Shown here one piece after another: positions 12,496 to 21,137 of a stretch of DNA of 64,000 nucleotides. The DNA is from Myxococcales bacterium. Its GTDB lineage: Bacteria; Myxococcota_A; Polyangia; Polyangiales; JADJMO01. The stretch lies in NCBI GenBank assembly GCA_016709545.1, contig JADJMO010000028.1, positions 40,132 to 104,131 on the forward strand, given 5' to 3'. Position numbers and translations under genes: made by a program. The notes below the pieces were generated by a model, which saw only the letters and a program-made list of their open reading frames with translations, did not search any database and was not told the DNA's origin. Position 1 is the first letter of the stretch. The number at the start of each line of letters is the position of its first letter.

Positions 12496-13291
12496 GTCGA
12501 CAGTTGCTCGGCTGGCGCCGGAAAGGGTCGCCGAAGGGGGCGAGGCTCGGACCCACGAGTGTCCGGGTGTCGGCCAGCAGGGCAGCCATGGTGGTGGCCG
12601 CCAGCCGGATCAGGACACCACCAGTGACGGGACTTGCGGCGACGAGGGTCTCTGCAGCGCCCCACGAGCGCGCCACCACGTTCGTCAGCGCAGCGTCGAC
12701 GCCTGCATCGGGACCGAGGAGCAGGAGGGTCGCGAGCGCATCGTAGCGACCCATGCGCTCACGCAGCGGGCCGTCCGCGGCGTGCAGCGCGAGTCCGTCG
12801 TCGAGCACGAGGGCGCCCCCGCGACGCACACGCAGGCAGGTGTCGAGCGAGTGAAAGTCCCAGCGCTCTCCGCGCGCCACCCGGCCCGCACCGAGCACGT
12901 CGAGCAGCACGAGGCTCGCGTCGTCGCCGAGGTCGATCTCGGTCGACTGGGTGCAGCGCGCGCCGCCGAAGCAGACGAGCGGATCGGGCGCGAGCACCAG
13001 CGTTGCGCGAGCGCCCACGGTCGCGCGCGTCCGGGCACCGCCGACTCCGCGGTAGACCTTGGTGCTCGCCTGGGTGGTCACGAGGGCGTGCGCGTGTCGC
13101 TCGACCTCGACGTCGAGCGCGAGCTGGTCGCCGTCCACGAGGCCACCCCCGAGCGAGCCGACCATGATCCACGCCGCCGATCCGGGGGTGTGGCGGGGGG
13201 CGCGCAAGCACAGCGGGCTCTCGGCGCGGAGCCGACGCACGAACGAGCGCTGGCCGTCGTGTCCGACGACGACGTGTCCCGCGCCGGCCAT
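12470..13291 (-). CDS. ureD: Urease accessory protein UreD/UreH
   Basis: UreD is the scaffold that binds apo-urease and recruits UreF and UreG for nickel insertion. The 273-residue protein has the UreD core: the KVYRGVGGARTRATV strand region, LVLAPDPLVCFGGARCTQS, LVLLDVLGAGRVARGERWDF and the C-terminal VTGGVLIRLAA block. ATG 13291 is taken because GGTAGGTG lies just before it; a GTG at 13300 is an alternative. The gene is divergent from the vWA lipoprotein and the other urease genes, an unusual layout since ureD normally sits in the same operon. Its last 12 or so codons overlap the merR promoter, so merR transcription and ureD sequence constrain each other. UreD has no exported signal, as expected. 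Confidence 0.88.
   Translation of the reverse strand: MAGAGHVVVGHDGQRSFVRRLRAESPLCLRAPRHTPGSAAWIMVGSLGGGLVDGDQLALDVEVERHAHALVTTQASTKVYRGVGGARTRATVGARATLVLAPDPLVCFGGARCTQSTEIDLGDDASLVLLDVLGAGRVARGERWDFHSLDTCLRVRRGGALVLDDGLALHAADGPLRERMGRYDALATLLLLGPDAGVDAALTNVVARSWGAAETLVAASPVTGGVLIRLAATTMAALLADTRTLVGPSLAPFGDPFRRQPSNCRLDSSSVAS
12482..12505. promoter_or_regulatory. Overlapping inverted repeats, probable MerR operator
   Basis: Two perfect dyads overlap the -35 box: ACTTGA with TCAAGT across a 4-base spacer (12482-12497), and AACTGTC with GACAGTT across a 5-base spacer (12487-12505). MerR proteins normally bind such dyads between or over -35 and -10. Here the centre is shifted upstream of the spacer, closer to an ordinary activator or repressor position. 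Confidence 0.6.
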
Positions 13292-13399
13292 CGAGCGCAC
13301 CTACCACGGTAACGAAGGTGCGCCTCCGGGGACCGATGAACACCCACCCGTCGCGGTCTCCCCGGAGCCGCGACGCTCCCCGAACCCTCGGAGGATCCC

Positions 13400-14438
13400 A
13401 TGAAGAAGTCTCCCCTCGGCCTCGTGGCCGCTCTGTCTGCGTTCGCCCTCGTCGCCTGTGGCGGCACCCCCGACGGTGCCCCGCTCGAGGGCCCCGAGCC
13501 GAGCGGCTCGACCACGGTGGTCACCGGCGATCCCGCCTTGAACGTCGACGGAGGCGCTCCGGAGAGCACCCCGGCCTCGTGCCCGAACGTGGAGGTGTCC
13601 TTCACGAGCGTGGTGCCGACCGTCGTCCTGTTGCTCGATCAGTCGGGGAGCATGACCGAGAAGTTCGGCAAGACGACGCGGTGGCAGGCGATGCGCACCG
13701 CGCTGATGGACCCGACCCGCGGCGTCGTGAAGGCGCTCGACGGCAAGGTTCGCTTCGGCATGGCGCTCTACACCAGCAAGAACGGCTTCGCGGGCGGCGC
13801 GTGCCCGCTGCTGACCGAGGTCGAGGTGGGCCTCGGCAACCACGCGAGCCTCGCGGCGAAGCTGGCCGCGGCCGAGCCGGTGAACGACACGCCCACCGGC
13901 GAATCGCTCGCGAAGGTGGCGACGTCGCTCGCCGCGCTCGACGTGCCCGGGCCGAAGTACATCCTGCTCGCCACCGACGGCGAGCCCGACACCTGCGCGG
14001 AGCCGAACCCGCAGAACGGGCAGGCCGTCGCGGTCGCGGCGGCGAAGGCTGCCGAAGGACAAGGGCGTCGGCACGTTCGTCGTGTCGGTCGGCAGCGAGG
14101 TCTCCGACAAGCACCTGCAGGACATGGCCAACGCGGGCGCGGGCGTGGGCAGTGGCGCGACCTTCTACAAGGCGAACGACCCGGCCGCGCTCGAGGCCGC
14201 CCTCGCCACCATCACGGCCGGGGTGCGGTCGTGCACGTTCACGCTCGACGCGAAGGTCACCGACGCGACCCGCGGCGTGGTCACCCTCGACGGCGAGTCG
14301 CTCGCCATGAACGGCGCCGACGGCTGGAAGCTGGTCTCGCCGACCCAGATCGAGCTGCAGGGCGCGGCGTGCGCCAAGGTGAAGACCGGCGACCACAAGG
14401 TGAAGGCCACCTTCGCCTGTGGCGACGTGATCAAGTAG
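13400..14438 (+). CDS. vWA-domain lipoprotein (one frameshift in this assembly)
   Basis: Starts at ATG 13400 behind a GGAGGA ribosome site. The signal peptide ends SAFALVACGG, a good lipobox with Cys20. After a disordered Gly/Thr/Pro linker comes a vWA domain with metal-site motif LLLDQSGSMT at about residue 77 and the downstream ATDGEPDTC loop. The frame breaks near 14057; joining the frames continues smoothly into GVGTFVVSVGSEVSD and a final beta domain with two cysteines (about 345 residues in all). The break needs either one extra or two missing bases. It lies between ureD and ureAB, 52 bases before the latter, but no link of such lipoproteins to urease is known to me. Probably a surface adhesin-like protein. 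Confidence 0.78.
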
Positions 14439-14490
14439 CGCCTCCCAGCGGGTGGCTGGACGCGCATGACGCGGCGCGGCAGCCTGCAGC

Positions 14491-15159
14491 ATGCACCTCT
14501 CGCCGCGGGATCTGGACAAGCTCGTCCTGCACCAGGCTGGCTCGCTCGCGCAGAAGCGGCTGGCGCGGGGCGTCCGGCTCAACCACCCGGAAGCCGTCGC
14601 GTTGATCGCCACGGTCCTGCTCGAGCTCGTCCGTGACGGTCGCTCGGTCGCCGAGCTCATGGACCTCGGGCGCACGCTCCTCGGCCGTCGCGAGGTGATG
14701 CACGGGGTCCCCGAGCTCGTCGCCGAGGTGCAGATCGAGGGCACGTTCCGCGACGGCACCAAGCTCGTGACCGTGCACCACCCGATCGTGAGCGAGCACG
14801 GCGACCTCGCGCTCGCCCTCCACGGGAGCTTCCTGCCCGTGCCGGGTCGCGAGCTCTTCGGGCCGCACGTCGAGGAGATGCACGCCGCGGTGCCCGGCGA
14901 GGTGGTGGTGCAGGAGGGCGAGGTCGTGCTCAACGCGGGCCGCGACACCCTCGATCGCGCGGTGACCAACACCGGCGACCGGCCGATCCAGGTGGGCAGC
15001 CACTACCCGTTCGTCGAGACCAACGGCGCGCTCTCGTTCGAGCGCGCGGGCACCGAGGGCATGCGGCTCGACATCGCGGCGGGCACGGCCGTGCGCTTCG
15101 AGCCGGGCGAGACCCGCACGGTGCGCCTGGTCCGCGCCGCGCAGGCGGTGGCGCCATGA
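14491..15159 (+). CDS. ureAB: Urease gamma-beta fusion subunit
   Basis: One 222-residue protein joins the gamma subunit (residues 1-100, starting MHLSPRDLDKLVLHQAG, with NHPEAVALI and the HGVPELVAEVQIEG region) to the beta subunit (about 105-222, with PGEVVVQEGEVVLNAGR, the NTGDRPIQVGSHYPF signature and RFEPGETRTVRLV). Most bacteria keep ureA and ureB separate; fusions like this are known in Helicobacter and some others. With UreC it forms the nickel urease that hydrolyses urea to ammonia and carbamate. ATG 14491 is the natural gamma-subunit start. The stop overlaps the ureC start (ATGA), giving coupled synthesis of the two subunits. Confidence 0.95.
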   Translation: MHLSPRDLDKLVLHQAGSLAQKRLARGVRLNHPEAVALIATVLLELVRDGRSVAELMDLGRTLLGRREVMHGVPELVAEVQIEGTFRDGTKLVTVHHPIVSEHGDLALALHGSFLPVPGRELFGPHVEEMHAAVPGEVVVQEGEVVLNAGRDTLDRAVTNTGDRPIQVGSHYPFVETNGALSFERAGTEGMRLDIAAGTAVRFEPGETRTVRLVRAAQAVAP

Positions 15160-16867
15160 GCGTCGTCTTCTCCCGTCGCGCCTACGCCGACCACTACGGC
15201 CCCACGACCGGCGATCGCGTGCGCCTCGGCGACACCGACCTCGTCATCGAGGTGGAGCGCGACCACACCGTCTACGGCGACGAGTGCAAGTTCGGCGGCG
15301 GCAAGGTGCTCCGCGACCGGCAAGGGCAGGCCGCCGGGGTCACCGACGACGAGGCGCTCGACCTCGTGATCACCAGCGCGCTGATCCTCGACTGGACGGG
15401 CATCACCAAGGCCGACATCGGCCTCAAGGGCGGGCGCATCGTCGGCATCGGCAAGGCCGGCAACCCCGCCTGGATGCGCGGCGTCACCCCGCCTGGTGAT
15501 CGTCGGCGTCACGACCGAGGTCATCGCGGGCGAAGGCCTGATCCTCACCGCGGGCGGCGTCGACACGCACATCCACTTCATCTGCCCGCAGCAGGCGGAC
15601 GAGGCTCTCGCGAGCGGCGTCACCACGCTGGTCGGCGGCGGCACCGGCCCCGCGACCGGCACCAACGCCACCACCTGCACCCCGGGTTCGCACCACCTCG
15701 CCCTCATGCTGCGCGCGACCGACGCGCTGCCCGTGAACATCGGCCTCACGGGCAAGGGCAACAGCTCGCGACCCGAGGGCCTCGTCGACCAGGTGCGCGC
15801 GGGCGCGATGGGCCTCAAGCTCCACGAGGACTGGGGCACGACGCCGAGCGCGATCGACGCGTGCCTCGCGGTCGCCGAGGCGGAGGACGTGCAGGTCACG
15901 CTGCACACGGACACGCTCAACGAGTCGGGCTACGTCGACGACACGATCGCCGCGTTCCGCGGGCGCACGGTCCACAGCTACCACACCGAGGGCGCCGGCG
16001 GCGGCCACGCGCCCGACATCCTGCGCGTCGCCGGCGAGCCCAACGTCCTCCCGAGCTCGACCAACCCGACGCGGCCGTTCACCGTCAACACGCTCGACGA
16101 GCACCTCGACATGCTCATGGTGTGTCACCACCTCGACCGCGACATCCCCGAGGACGTGGCCTTCGCGGAGAGCCGCATCCGCGGCGAGACGATCGCGGCG
16201 GAGGACATCCTCCACGACCTCGGCGCCATCTCGATCATCAGCAGCGACTCACAGGCCATGGGGCGCGTCGGCGAGGTGATCACGCGGACCTGGCAGACGG
16301 CCCACAAGATGCGGCAGCAGCGCGGCAAGCTCGGCGACGGGCCGGCCGACAACCTGCGCGCGCGGAGGTACGTCGCCAAGTACACGATCAACCCGGCGAT
16401 CGCGCACGGGATGGACGGCGAGATCGGCTCGGTCGAGGTGGGCAAGCTCGCCGACCTCGTGCTGTGGCGGCCGGCGTTCTTCGGGATCCGGCCCGAGCTC
16501 GTGCTCAAGGGGCGGCTTCATCGCCTGGGCGCAGATGGGCGACGCCAACGCCTCCATCCCCACCCCGCAGCCGCTGATCATGCGACCCATGTTCGGCGCG
16601 CTCGGGCGCGCGGTGGGCGCGACCAGCCTCGCGTTCGTGTCGCCGCGCGCGCACGCGGAGGGCACGGTCGCGGCGCTCTCGCTCGGCAAGCGCGTGGTGC
16701 CGGTGCGGCGGTGTCGGACGATCGGCAAGCGCGACATGCGCCTCAACGACGCGCTGCCCCGCATCGAGGTCGACCCGGAGACCTACGAGGTGCGCGCCGA
16801 CGGCGAGCTGCTCCGCTGTGCGCCCGCCACGGTGCTGCCCCTCGCGCAGCGATACACGCTGTTCTGA
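15156..16867 (+). CDS. ureC: Urease alpha (catalytic) subunit (two frameshifts in this assembly)
   Basis: The catalytic subunit, about 570 residues when joined, the usual length. The bi-nickel site is complete: the first His pair in GGVDTHIHF, the carbamylated Lys in MGLKLHEDWG, His in LHTDTLNESG and YHTEGAGGGHAPD, and Asp in ISSDSQAMGR. The flap Cys region reads MVCHHLDRD. The frame breaks near 15491 (VTP to LVIVG, two bases missing or one extra) and at the GGGG run 16509-16512 (one extra G); the three segments otherwise match the family end to end. All catalytic residues survive, so loss of function through these breaks is doubtful. ureF follows after two bases. The substrate is urea, in the cytosol. 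Confidence 0.93.
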
Positions 16868-16869
16868 GC

Positions 16870-17496
16870 ATGTTCCGGCTGCTCCAGCTCGCGGACTCGG
16901 CCTTCCCGACCGGAGGGTTCGCCCACTCGTCGGGGCTCGAGGCCGCGGCGGCCGCAGGGCTCGCGCGCGGCGAGGAGGGCACGCGGCGGTTCCTCGAGGG
17001 GAGCGTCGCGCAGTGCGGACGCGGCGCGCTGCCGTTCGTGAACGCCGCGTACGAGGGGCGGGGGGTGGAGGCGGACGTGCGTTGCGACGCGTTCCTCGTG
17101 GCCCACGTGTCCCGGCGCGCGAGCCTCGCGCAGGGCCGGGCGCTGCTCGACACGGCGCAGCGGGTGTTCCCGGCCGCGAAGGCCGTCGCCATGCCCCACG
17201 AACACCAGGCGCCGGTGTTCGGCGCGGTCGGCGCGGCGCTCGGGCTGTCGATCGAAGAGACGTCGGCCGCGTTCCTGCATGTCTCGACCCGCGGCGTCGC
17301 CTCGGCCGCCGTACGGCTCGGGCTCGTCGGACCGTATGCCGCGCAGCGCCTCCTCGCCGACCTCGCGCCGGTGCTGGCGGCCACGGTCGCTCGCTGCGGT
17401 GGCCTCTCCCTCGACGACGCGCGGCACGCGACCCCGCTCGTCGAGCTCGCCCAGAACGCGCACGATCGACTGTATTCCAGGCTCTTTGTGAGCTGA
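16870..17496 (+). CDS. ureF: Urease accessory protein UreF
   Basis: UreF bridges UreD and UreG in the urease activation complex and helps gate nickel delivery. The 208-residue, largely helical protein begins MFRLLQLADSAFPTGGFAHSSGLE, the diagnostic N-terminal block, and contains the conserved NAHDRLYSRLFVS C-terminus, whose tail packs against UreG. ATG 16870 lies two bases beyond the ureC stop. It is followed after 10 bases by ureG. The start is safe because the conserved block begins at residue 1. Confidence 0.94.
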   Translation: MFRLLQLADSAFPTGGFAHSSGLEAAAAAGLARGEEGTRRFLEGSVAQCGRGALPFVNAAYEGRGVEADVRCDAFLVAHVSRRASLAQGRALLDTAQRVFPAAKAVAMPHEHQAPVFGAVGAALGLSIEETSAAFLHVSTRGVASAAVRLGLVGPYAAQRLLADLAPVLAATVARCGGLSLDDARHATPLVELAQNAHDRLYSRLFVS

Positions 17497-17506
17497 GGCG
17501 GAACCC

Positions 17507-18208
17507 ATGGGCCACGACACGCACGAACCGCACGACCACCCCGGAGACTTCGACGGCCGCGAGGCGCCGCTCGACCGCGACTTCTCCCGTCGCGCGTTCA
17601 CGGTCGGGATCGGGGGGCCCGTCGGCAGCGGCAAGACGGCGCTGCTGCTCGCCCTGTGTCGCGCGCTCCGCGATCGGCTGCGACTCGGCGTGGTGACCAA
17701 CGACATCTTCACGCGCGAGGACGCGGAGTTCCTCGTGAAGAACGAGGCGCTGCCCGCGGCGCACATCCGCGCGGTCGAGACGGGCGGGTGCCCGCACGCC
17801 GCGATCCGCGAGGACATCTCGCACAACCTGATGGCCCTGGAAGACCTCGCGCGCGCGCTCGCGCCCGACCTCCTGTTCGTGGAGAGCGGCGGCGACAACT
17901 TGGCCGCGCAGTACAGCCGCGAGCTCGTCGACTACACGATCTACGTGATCGACGTCGCGGGCGGCGACAAGGTGCCTCGCAAGGGCGGACCGGGGATCAC
18001 GCAGTCGGATCTTCTGGTCATCAACAAGACGGACCTCGCGCCGCTGGTCGGCGCGGACCTCGGGGTGATGGACCGGGACAGCAAGCGCATGCGCGGGGAG
18101 GGGCCCACCGTGTTCGCGCAGGTGACCAAGGGCGTCGGTGTGGACGTCGTCGTCGAGCACGTGCTCGCGGCGCGGTCCCGCGCGCTGCGCGACCGGGGTC
18201 GAGCGTAG
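17507..18208 (+). CDS. ureG: Urease accessory GTPase UreG, His-rich N-terminus
   Basis: The GTPase that carries nickel and drives its insertion into urease. The P-loop GGPVGSGKT is at residues 36-44, with the switch and base-recognition blocks VVTNDIFTREDAEFL, ETGGCPHAAIREDIS (metal-site Cys-Pro-His) and LVINKTDLAP. The first 11 residues, MGHDTHEPHDH, hold four histidines. Since no ureE is present in the window, this extension may serve as the nickel store, as proposed for His-rich UreG proteins of other bacteria lacking UreE; that is inference. The protein has 233 residues, slightly longer than the 205 typical of enterobacteria because of the extension. It is the last gene of the ureAB-C-F-G operon. 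Confidence 0.96.
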   Translation: MGHDTHEPHDHPGDFDGREAPLDRDFSRRAFTVGIGGPVGSGKTALLLALCRALRDRLRLGVVTNDIFTREDAEFLVKNEALPAAHIRAVETGGCPHAAIREDISHNLMALEDLARALAPDLLFVESGGDNLAAQYSRELVDYTIYVIDVAGGDKVPRKGGPGITQSDLLVINKTDLAPLVGADLGVMDRDSKRMRGEGPTVFAQVTKGVGVDVVVEHVLAARSRALRDRGRA

Positions 18209-18258
18209 CTCGCCGAGCTCACGAGGTCGCGGACGCGTCCACCACGCTCCATCTCTCT

Positions 18259-18771
18259 TCAGCCGGCCGGCGACCCGTGAGAGATGAGCCCGGACGGCTT
18301 GGTCGAGTCCAGCACGCGGCGGGCGCGGACGATCGTGACGACGGTCCCGGGCGCGAGCACCAGGAATCTGCCGGCCTGCAACGCCAGCTCGTACTTGACG
18401 ACGCTCTCGTCCGGAACCGCGGCCTTCGCCAGCGCAGCACCGAACACGTCGGCAGCCCCACCGCCCGTCGCGTCCTCGAGTGCGCCGACGATCCAGCCGA
18501 CGAGCGGCCCCAGGACCCTGAGCGGGCCGATTCTGGGAACGACCAGGAGCGCGCCACCGACGAGGGCTCGAGAGACGCTCACCCGAGAGACACCTCCCAC
18601 GGATTCGTCGGTCCGGAAGTCCTTCGCCACGAGCGACAGTCGCTTCATGTCCATGCCGGCGTCTCGGAGTGCTCTCACGGCGAAGTCGGCAGCGTCGTCG
18701 GAGGCGTAGATGGCGACGATCGACGGCTCGAAGGCCGGGCGGGGCGCTGGAGTCGCTTCGAGTTGTTCCAT
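18259..18771 (-). CDS. Small membrane-associated protein with GSP17M-like N-terminal domain
   Basis: A 170-residue protein. Residues 15-60 (PSIVAIYASDDAADFAVRALRDAGMDMKRLSLVAKDF) resemble the ferredoxin-like domain of general-stress proteins (GSP17M/YflT and DUF1269 families). A glycine-rich hydrophobic segment follows (VSRALVGGALLVVPRIGPLRVLGPLVGWIVGALED), long enough for one or two membrane hairpins. The C-terminal part ends in a beta-rich VVKYELALQAGRFLVLAPG block, also typical of these proteins, which often sense osmotic or envelope stress. ATG 18771 fits the domain start. It is convergent with ureG, 50 bases away, and divergent from the alcohol dehydrogenase. Confidence 0.65.
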   Translation of the reverse strand: MEQLEATPAPRPAFEPSIVAIYASDDAADFAVRALRDAGMDMKRLSLVAKDFRTDESVGGVSRVSVSRALVGGALLVVPRIGPLRVLGPLVGWIVGALEDATGGGAADVFGAALAKAAVPDESVVKYELALQAGRFLVLAPGTVVTIVRARRVLDSTKPSGLISHGSPAG

Positions 18772-18939
18772 GCACTCCAGACAGCACGAAGCGCGCCAGG
18801 AACGGACGGAACGTCGGGACTGCCCTCGTGGTGGAATGACCCAACAGTGCAGCTCACCGAGGCGTCGCGGCGCGGCGTCGTGTCCCAGTGAGACGGGATG
18901 GAGCGCGCAGCTCGTCGGACCTCCGGCAGTGAGCGGCAT

Positions 18940-18954
18940 GGGCATGTGGCTTGC
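18940..18954 (+). promoter_or_regulatory. Possible sigma-54 promoter upstream of adhP
   Basis: GGGCATGTGGCTTGC has GG and GC dinucleotides spaced as in the -24/-12 consensus and a perfect TTGC half. The first half is imperfect (GGGCAT for TGGCAC). It lies 68 bases before the adhP start. A perfect CATGCC-GTGG-GGCATG dyad follows at 18989-19004, just before the ribosome site. Suggestive only. Confidence 0.28.
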
Positions 18955-19021
18955 GAGGCCGCGAGCGGACCTCCTGGCCAGGCGCGGACATGCCGTGGGG
19001 CATGGAGGAAGGAGTCCGCAC

Positions 19022-20056
19022 ATGAGCAACAAGATGCAGGCCGCGTTCGTCGAACAGTTCGGGAAGCCCCTGGTGGTCCGTGAGGTGGAGGTACCGACCC
19101 CCGGCCCCGGCCAGGTGCTCGTCAAGACCGAGGCGTGCGGCGTCTGCCACACCGACCTCCACGCCGCGGGGGGTGACTGGCCGCTGAAGCCGAAGCTACC
19201 GTTCGTGCCCGGCCACGAGGGCATCGGCATCGTCGCTGCCGTCGGCGCCGGCGTCACCGCCGTCAAGGCGGGCGACCGGGTCGGCGTACCGTGGCTCTAC
19301 TCGGCGTGTGGTCACTGCGAGCACTGCCTCTCCGCGTGGGAGACGGTCTGCCCGGAGGCGGAGTTCGGTGGCTACACGCGGAACGGTGGCTTCGCCGACT
19401 TCATCGTCGCGGACCCGAACTACGTCGCGCACATCCCCGCCGGCCTCGCGGCGACCGCCGCCGCCCCGCTCGTCTGCGCCGGCGTCACGACCTACAAGGG
19501 GCTCAAGGTGACCGAGGCGCGGCCTGGCGAATGGGTCGTCATCTCGGGCACCGGTGGCCTCGGGCATCTGGCCGTCCAGTACGCGAAGGCCATGGGGCTG
19601 ATGGTCTGCGCGGTCGACATCGACGACGGCAAGCTCGAGCACGCGAAGCGGCTCGGCGCCGACGCCGTGATCAACGCGAAGTCCGACGACGCGATCGCGG
19701 CCGTGAAGAAGGTCACCCTGGGTGGAGGGCACGGGGTGCTGATCACCGCGCCTTCCCTCGGTGCTTTCAAGCAGGGCGTCGGGATGACCCGGAGGCGTGG
19801 CACCTGCGTGCTGGTCGGCCTGCCGCCGGGCGACTTCCCGCTGCCGCTGTTCGACGTGGTCGCGCAGTGCATCACGGTCCGCGGGTCGTTCGTCGGCACC
19901 CGCGAGGACATGGCGGAGGCGCTCGCGTTCGCCGCCGCAGGCAAGGTGAAGGCCGACATCGAGCGGCAGCCCCTCTCGGCCATCAACCACGTCTTCGAGC
20001 GCCTGCAGCAAGGCAAGGTCGCGTCGCGGGTCGTCCTCGACTTCGCGGCGCGGTGA
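19022..20056 (+). CDS. adhP: Zinc-dependent alcohol dehydrogenase (AdhP type)
   Basis: A 344-residue medium-chain dehydrogenase that interconverts primary alcohols and aldehydes. Catalytic zinc ligands are Cys39 or Cys42 in ACGVCHTD and His65 in GHEGIG; the structural zinc is held by Cys96, Cys99, Cys102 and Cys110. The nucleotide-binding loop is GTGGLGHLAVQYAKAMG, and the acidic residue in AVDIDDGKLEHAK after the second strand argues for NAD rather than NADP. The start ATG 19022 has an excellent GGAAGGAG ribosome site. No partner gene is nearby: the upstream gene is divergent, and the downstream haem lipoprotein is convergent, four bases away. Ethanol or a short primary alcohol is the likely substrate. 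Confidence 0.93.
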   Translation: MSNKMQAAFVEQFGKPLVVREVEVPTPGPGQVLVKTEACGVCHTDLHAAGGDWPLKPKLPFVPGHEGIGIVAAVGAGVTAVKAGDRVGVPWLYSACGHCEHCLSAWETVCPEAEFGGYTRNGGFADFIVADPNYVAHIPAGLAATAAAPLVCAGVTTYKGLKVTEARPGEWVVISGTGGLGHLAVQYAKAMGLMVCAVDIDDGKLEHAKRLGADAVINAKSDDAIAAVKKVTLGGGHGVLITAPSLGAFKQGVGMTRRRGTCVLVGLPPGDFPLPLFDVVAQCITVRGSFVGTREDMAEALAFAAAGKVKADIERQPLSAINHVFERLQQGKVASRVVLDFAAR

Positions 20057-20060
20057 CGTA

Positions 20061-21137
20061 CTAGCGAGTCCAGGCCTCGACGACAGCGCGGTCCTCGGGG
20101 CTCATCGGGGTGCCGGCGGGCGGCATGTCCTGGTCGTCGATCACCCGCTTGCGGAGGAGCGCCTTCTTGGCCTTCCACGCGGCCTCCGACGCCAGATCGA
20201 AGCCGTTCTTCGCGTGGCACTTCGCGCACACGCGCTGGTAGACCGCGGAGGGCCAGGTGTCGGCGCCGAGCGAGAGCCGGAGGGGCGCGCCTTCGCCGAG
20301 CATCCACACGTCGCCGTTCGGCGCGGGCGCGAGGCGCGAGCGCGCACTCGCGCGGAACCCCCGGGAGAAGCCTTGTGCACCGACCTTCACGAGCGCCGTG
20401 CCATCGGTGAGCCACGCGCCGTCCGCTGCGGGCGCGAGGGCGTCGATGCGCTCGCCGACGTAGCGCAGCTTCAGCCGATCCCCCTCGTCCCCATAGAGCG
20501 CCTGGTCCGTCGCGACCCAGGTCTTGCCGGTCGGATCCACCGCGAGGAGGCGCGCCCCCTCGAGCGCATACGTGCGATCGCCGCCCTTGCCTCCGACGCG
20601 CACGCCGCGATCGAACAGCTCGGCGAGGGTCTCGCCTCCGGCGGCCATCGTGGCGAACGCGCCGTCGAACCGCGTGAGCTGGGGCCCCTCGCAGATCGCG
20701 ACCGACCCCTCGAGCAGGAACGCGTGGCGCAGCCCACCGATCGCACCGAGCGCGCGGATGGGCGTCGCGCCGAGGCCGAAGCGGGCCGAGACGGGCTCGA
20801 GGGAGGTGCGCGCGCGTATCCGGTGGAGCGTGCCCTTGCCGTCGACGCCCACGATCCAGGTGCCGCTCCCGTCCGGCGCCGGCAGCGTGCCGGCGGTGCG
20901 CCACGTGGTCACACTCGCGTCCGTCGCGACGAGCGCTCCCCCGACGAACACGCTCGCGCCCTTGTCGCCGAACAGCACCAGCAGGTCACCGCTCTCGGCC
21001 ACCGCGCTCACCACGCCCACGTCCACGTGCCCGGGGTTCCACGCCACCTCGTGGACCGCGAGCGGCGCCGCGGCCTCGGGCTTCACTGCCGAGGGCACGC
21101 AGCCGACCAGCAGCGCGATCACGGCGAACCACCTCAT
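20061..21137 (-). CDS. Haem-binding lipoprotein with C-terminal cytochrome c segment
   Basis: A 358-residue lipoprotein: the signal MRWFAVIALLVGC ends in a good lipobox (LVGC). Residues about 40-290 are beta-rich with repeated short motifs (GVDGKGTLHRI, LAVDPTGKTWVATD, LAPAPNGDVWML), consistent with a beta-propeller of NHL or two-component-regulator type. The C-terminal 55 residues form a small cytochrome c domain with CAKCH at 304-308 and a likely axial Met in DMPPAG at 338. It is the last gene of a four-gene overlapping operon; its ATG overlaps the DUF1501 stop (ATGA). The arrangement resembles DUF1501/DUF1549-type gene sets that carry haem domains in planctomycetes and myxobacteria. The physiological role is unknown. 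Confidence 0.72.
   Translation of the reverse strand: MRWFAVIALLVGCVPSAVKPEAAAPLAVHEVAWNPGHVDVGVVSAVAESGDLLVLFGDKGASVFVGGALVATDASVTTWRTAGTLPAPDGSGTWIVGVDGKGTLHRIRARTSLEPVSARFGLGATPIRALGAIGGLRHAFLLEGSVAICEGPQLTRFDGAFATMAAGGETLAELFDRGVRVGGKGGDRTYALEGARLLAVDPTGKTWVATDQALYGDEGDRLKLRYVGERIDALAPAADGAWLTDGTALVKVGAQGFSRGFRASARSRLAPAPNGDVWMLGEGAPLRLSLGADTWPSAVYQRVCAKCHAKNGFDLASEAAWKAKKALLRKRVIDDQDMPPAGTPMSPEDRAVVEAWTR

Noticed and set aside
15156..16867. Urease pseudogene
   Set aside because: All nickel ligands and flanking family blocks are present once the frames are joined, and similar indels occur in housekeeping genes nearby.
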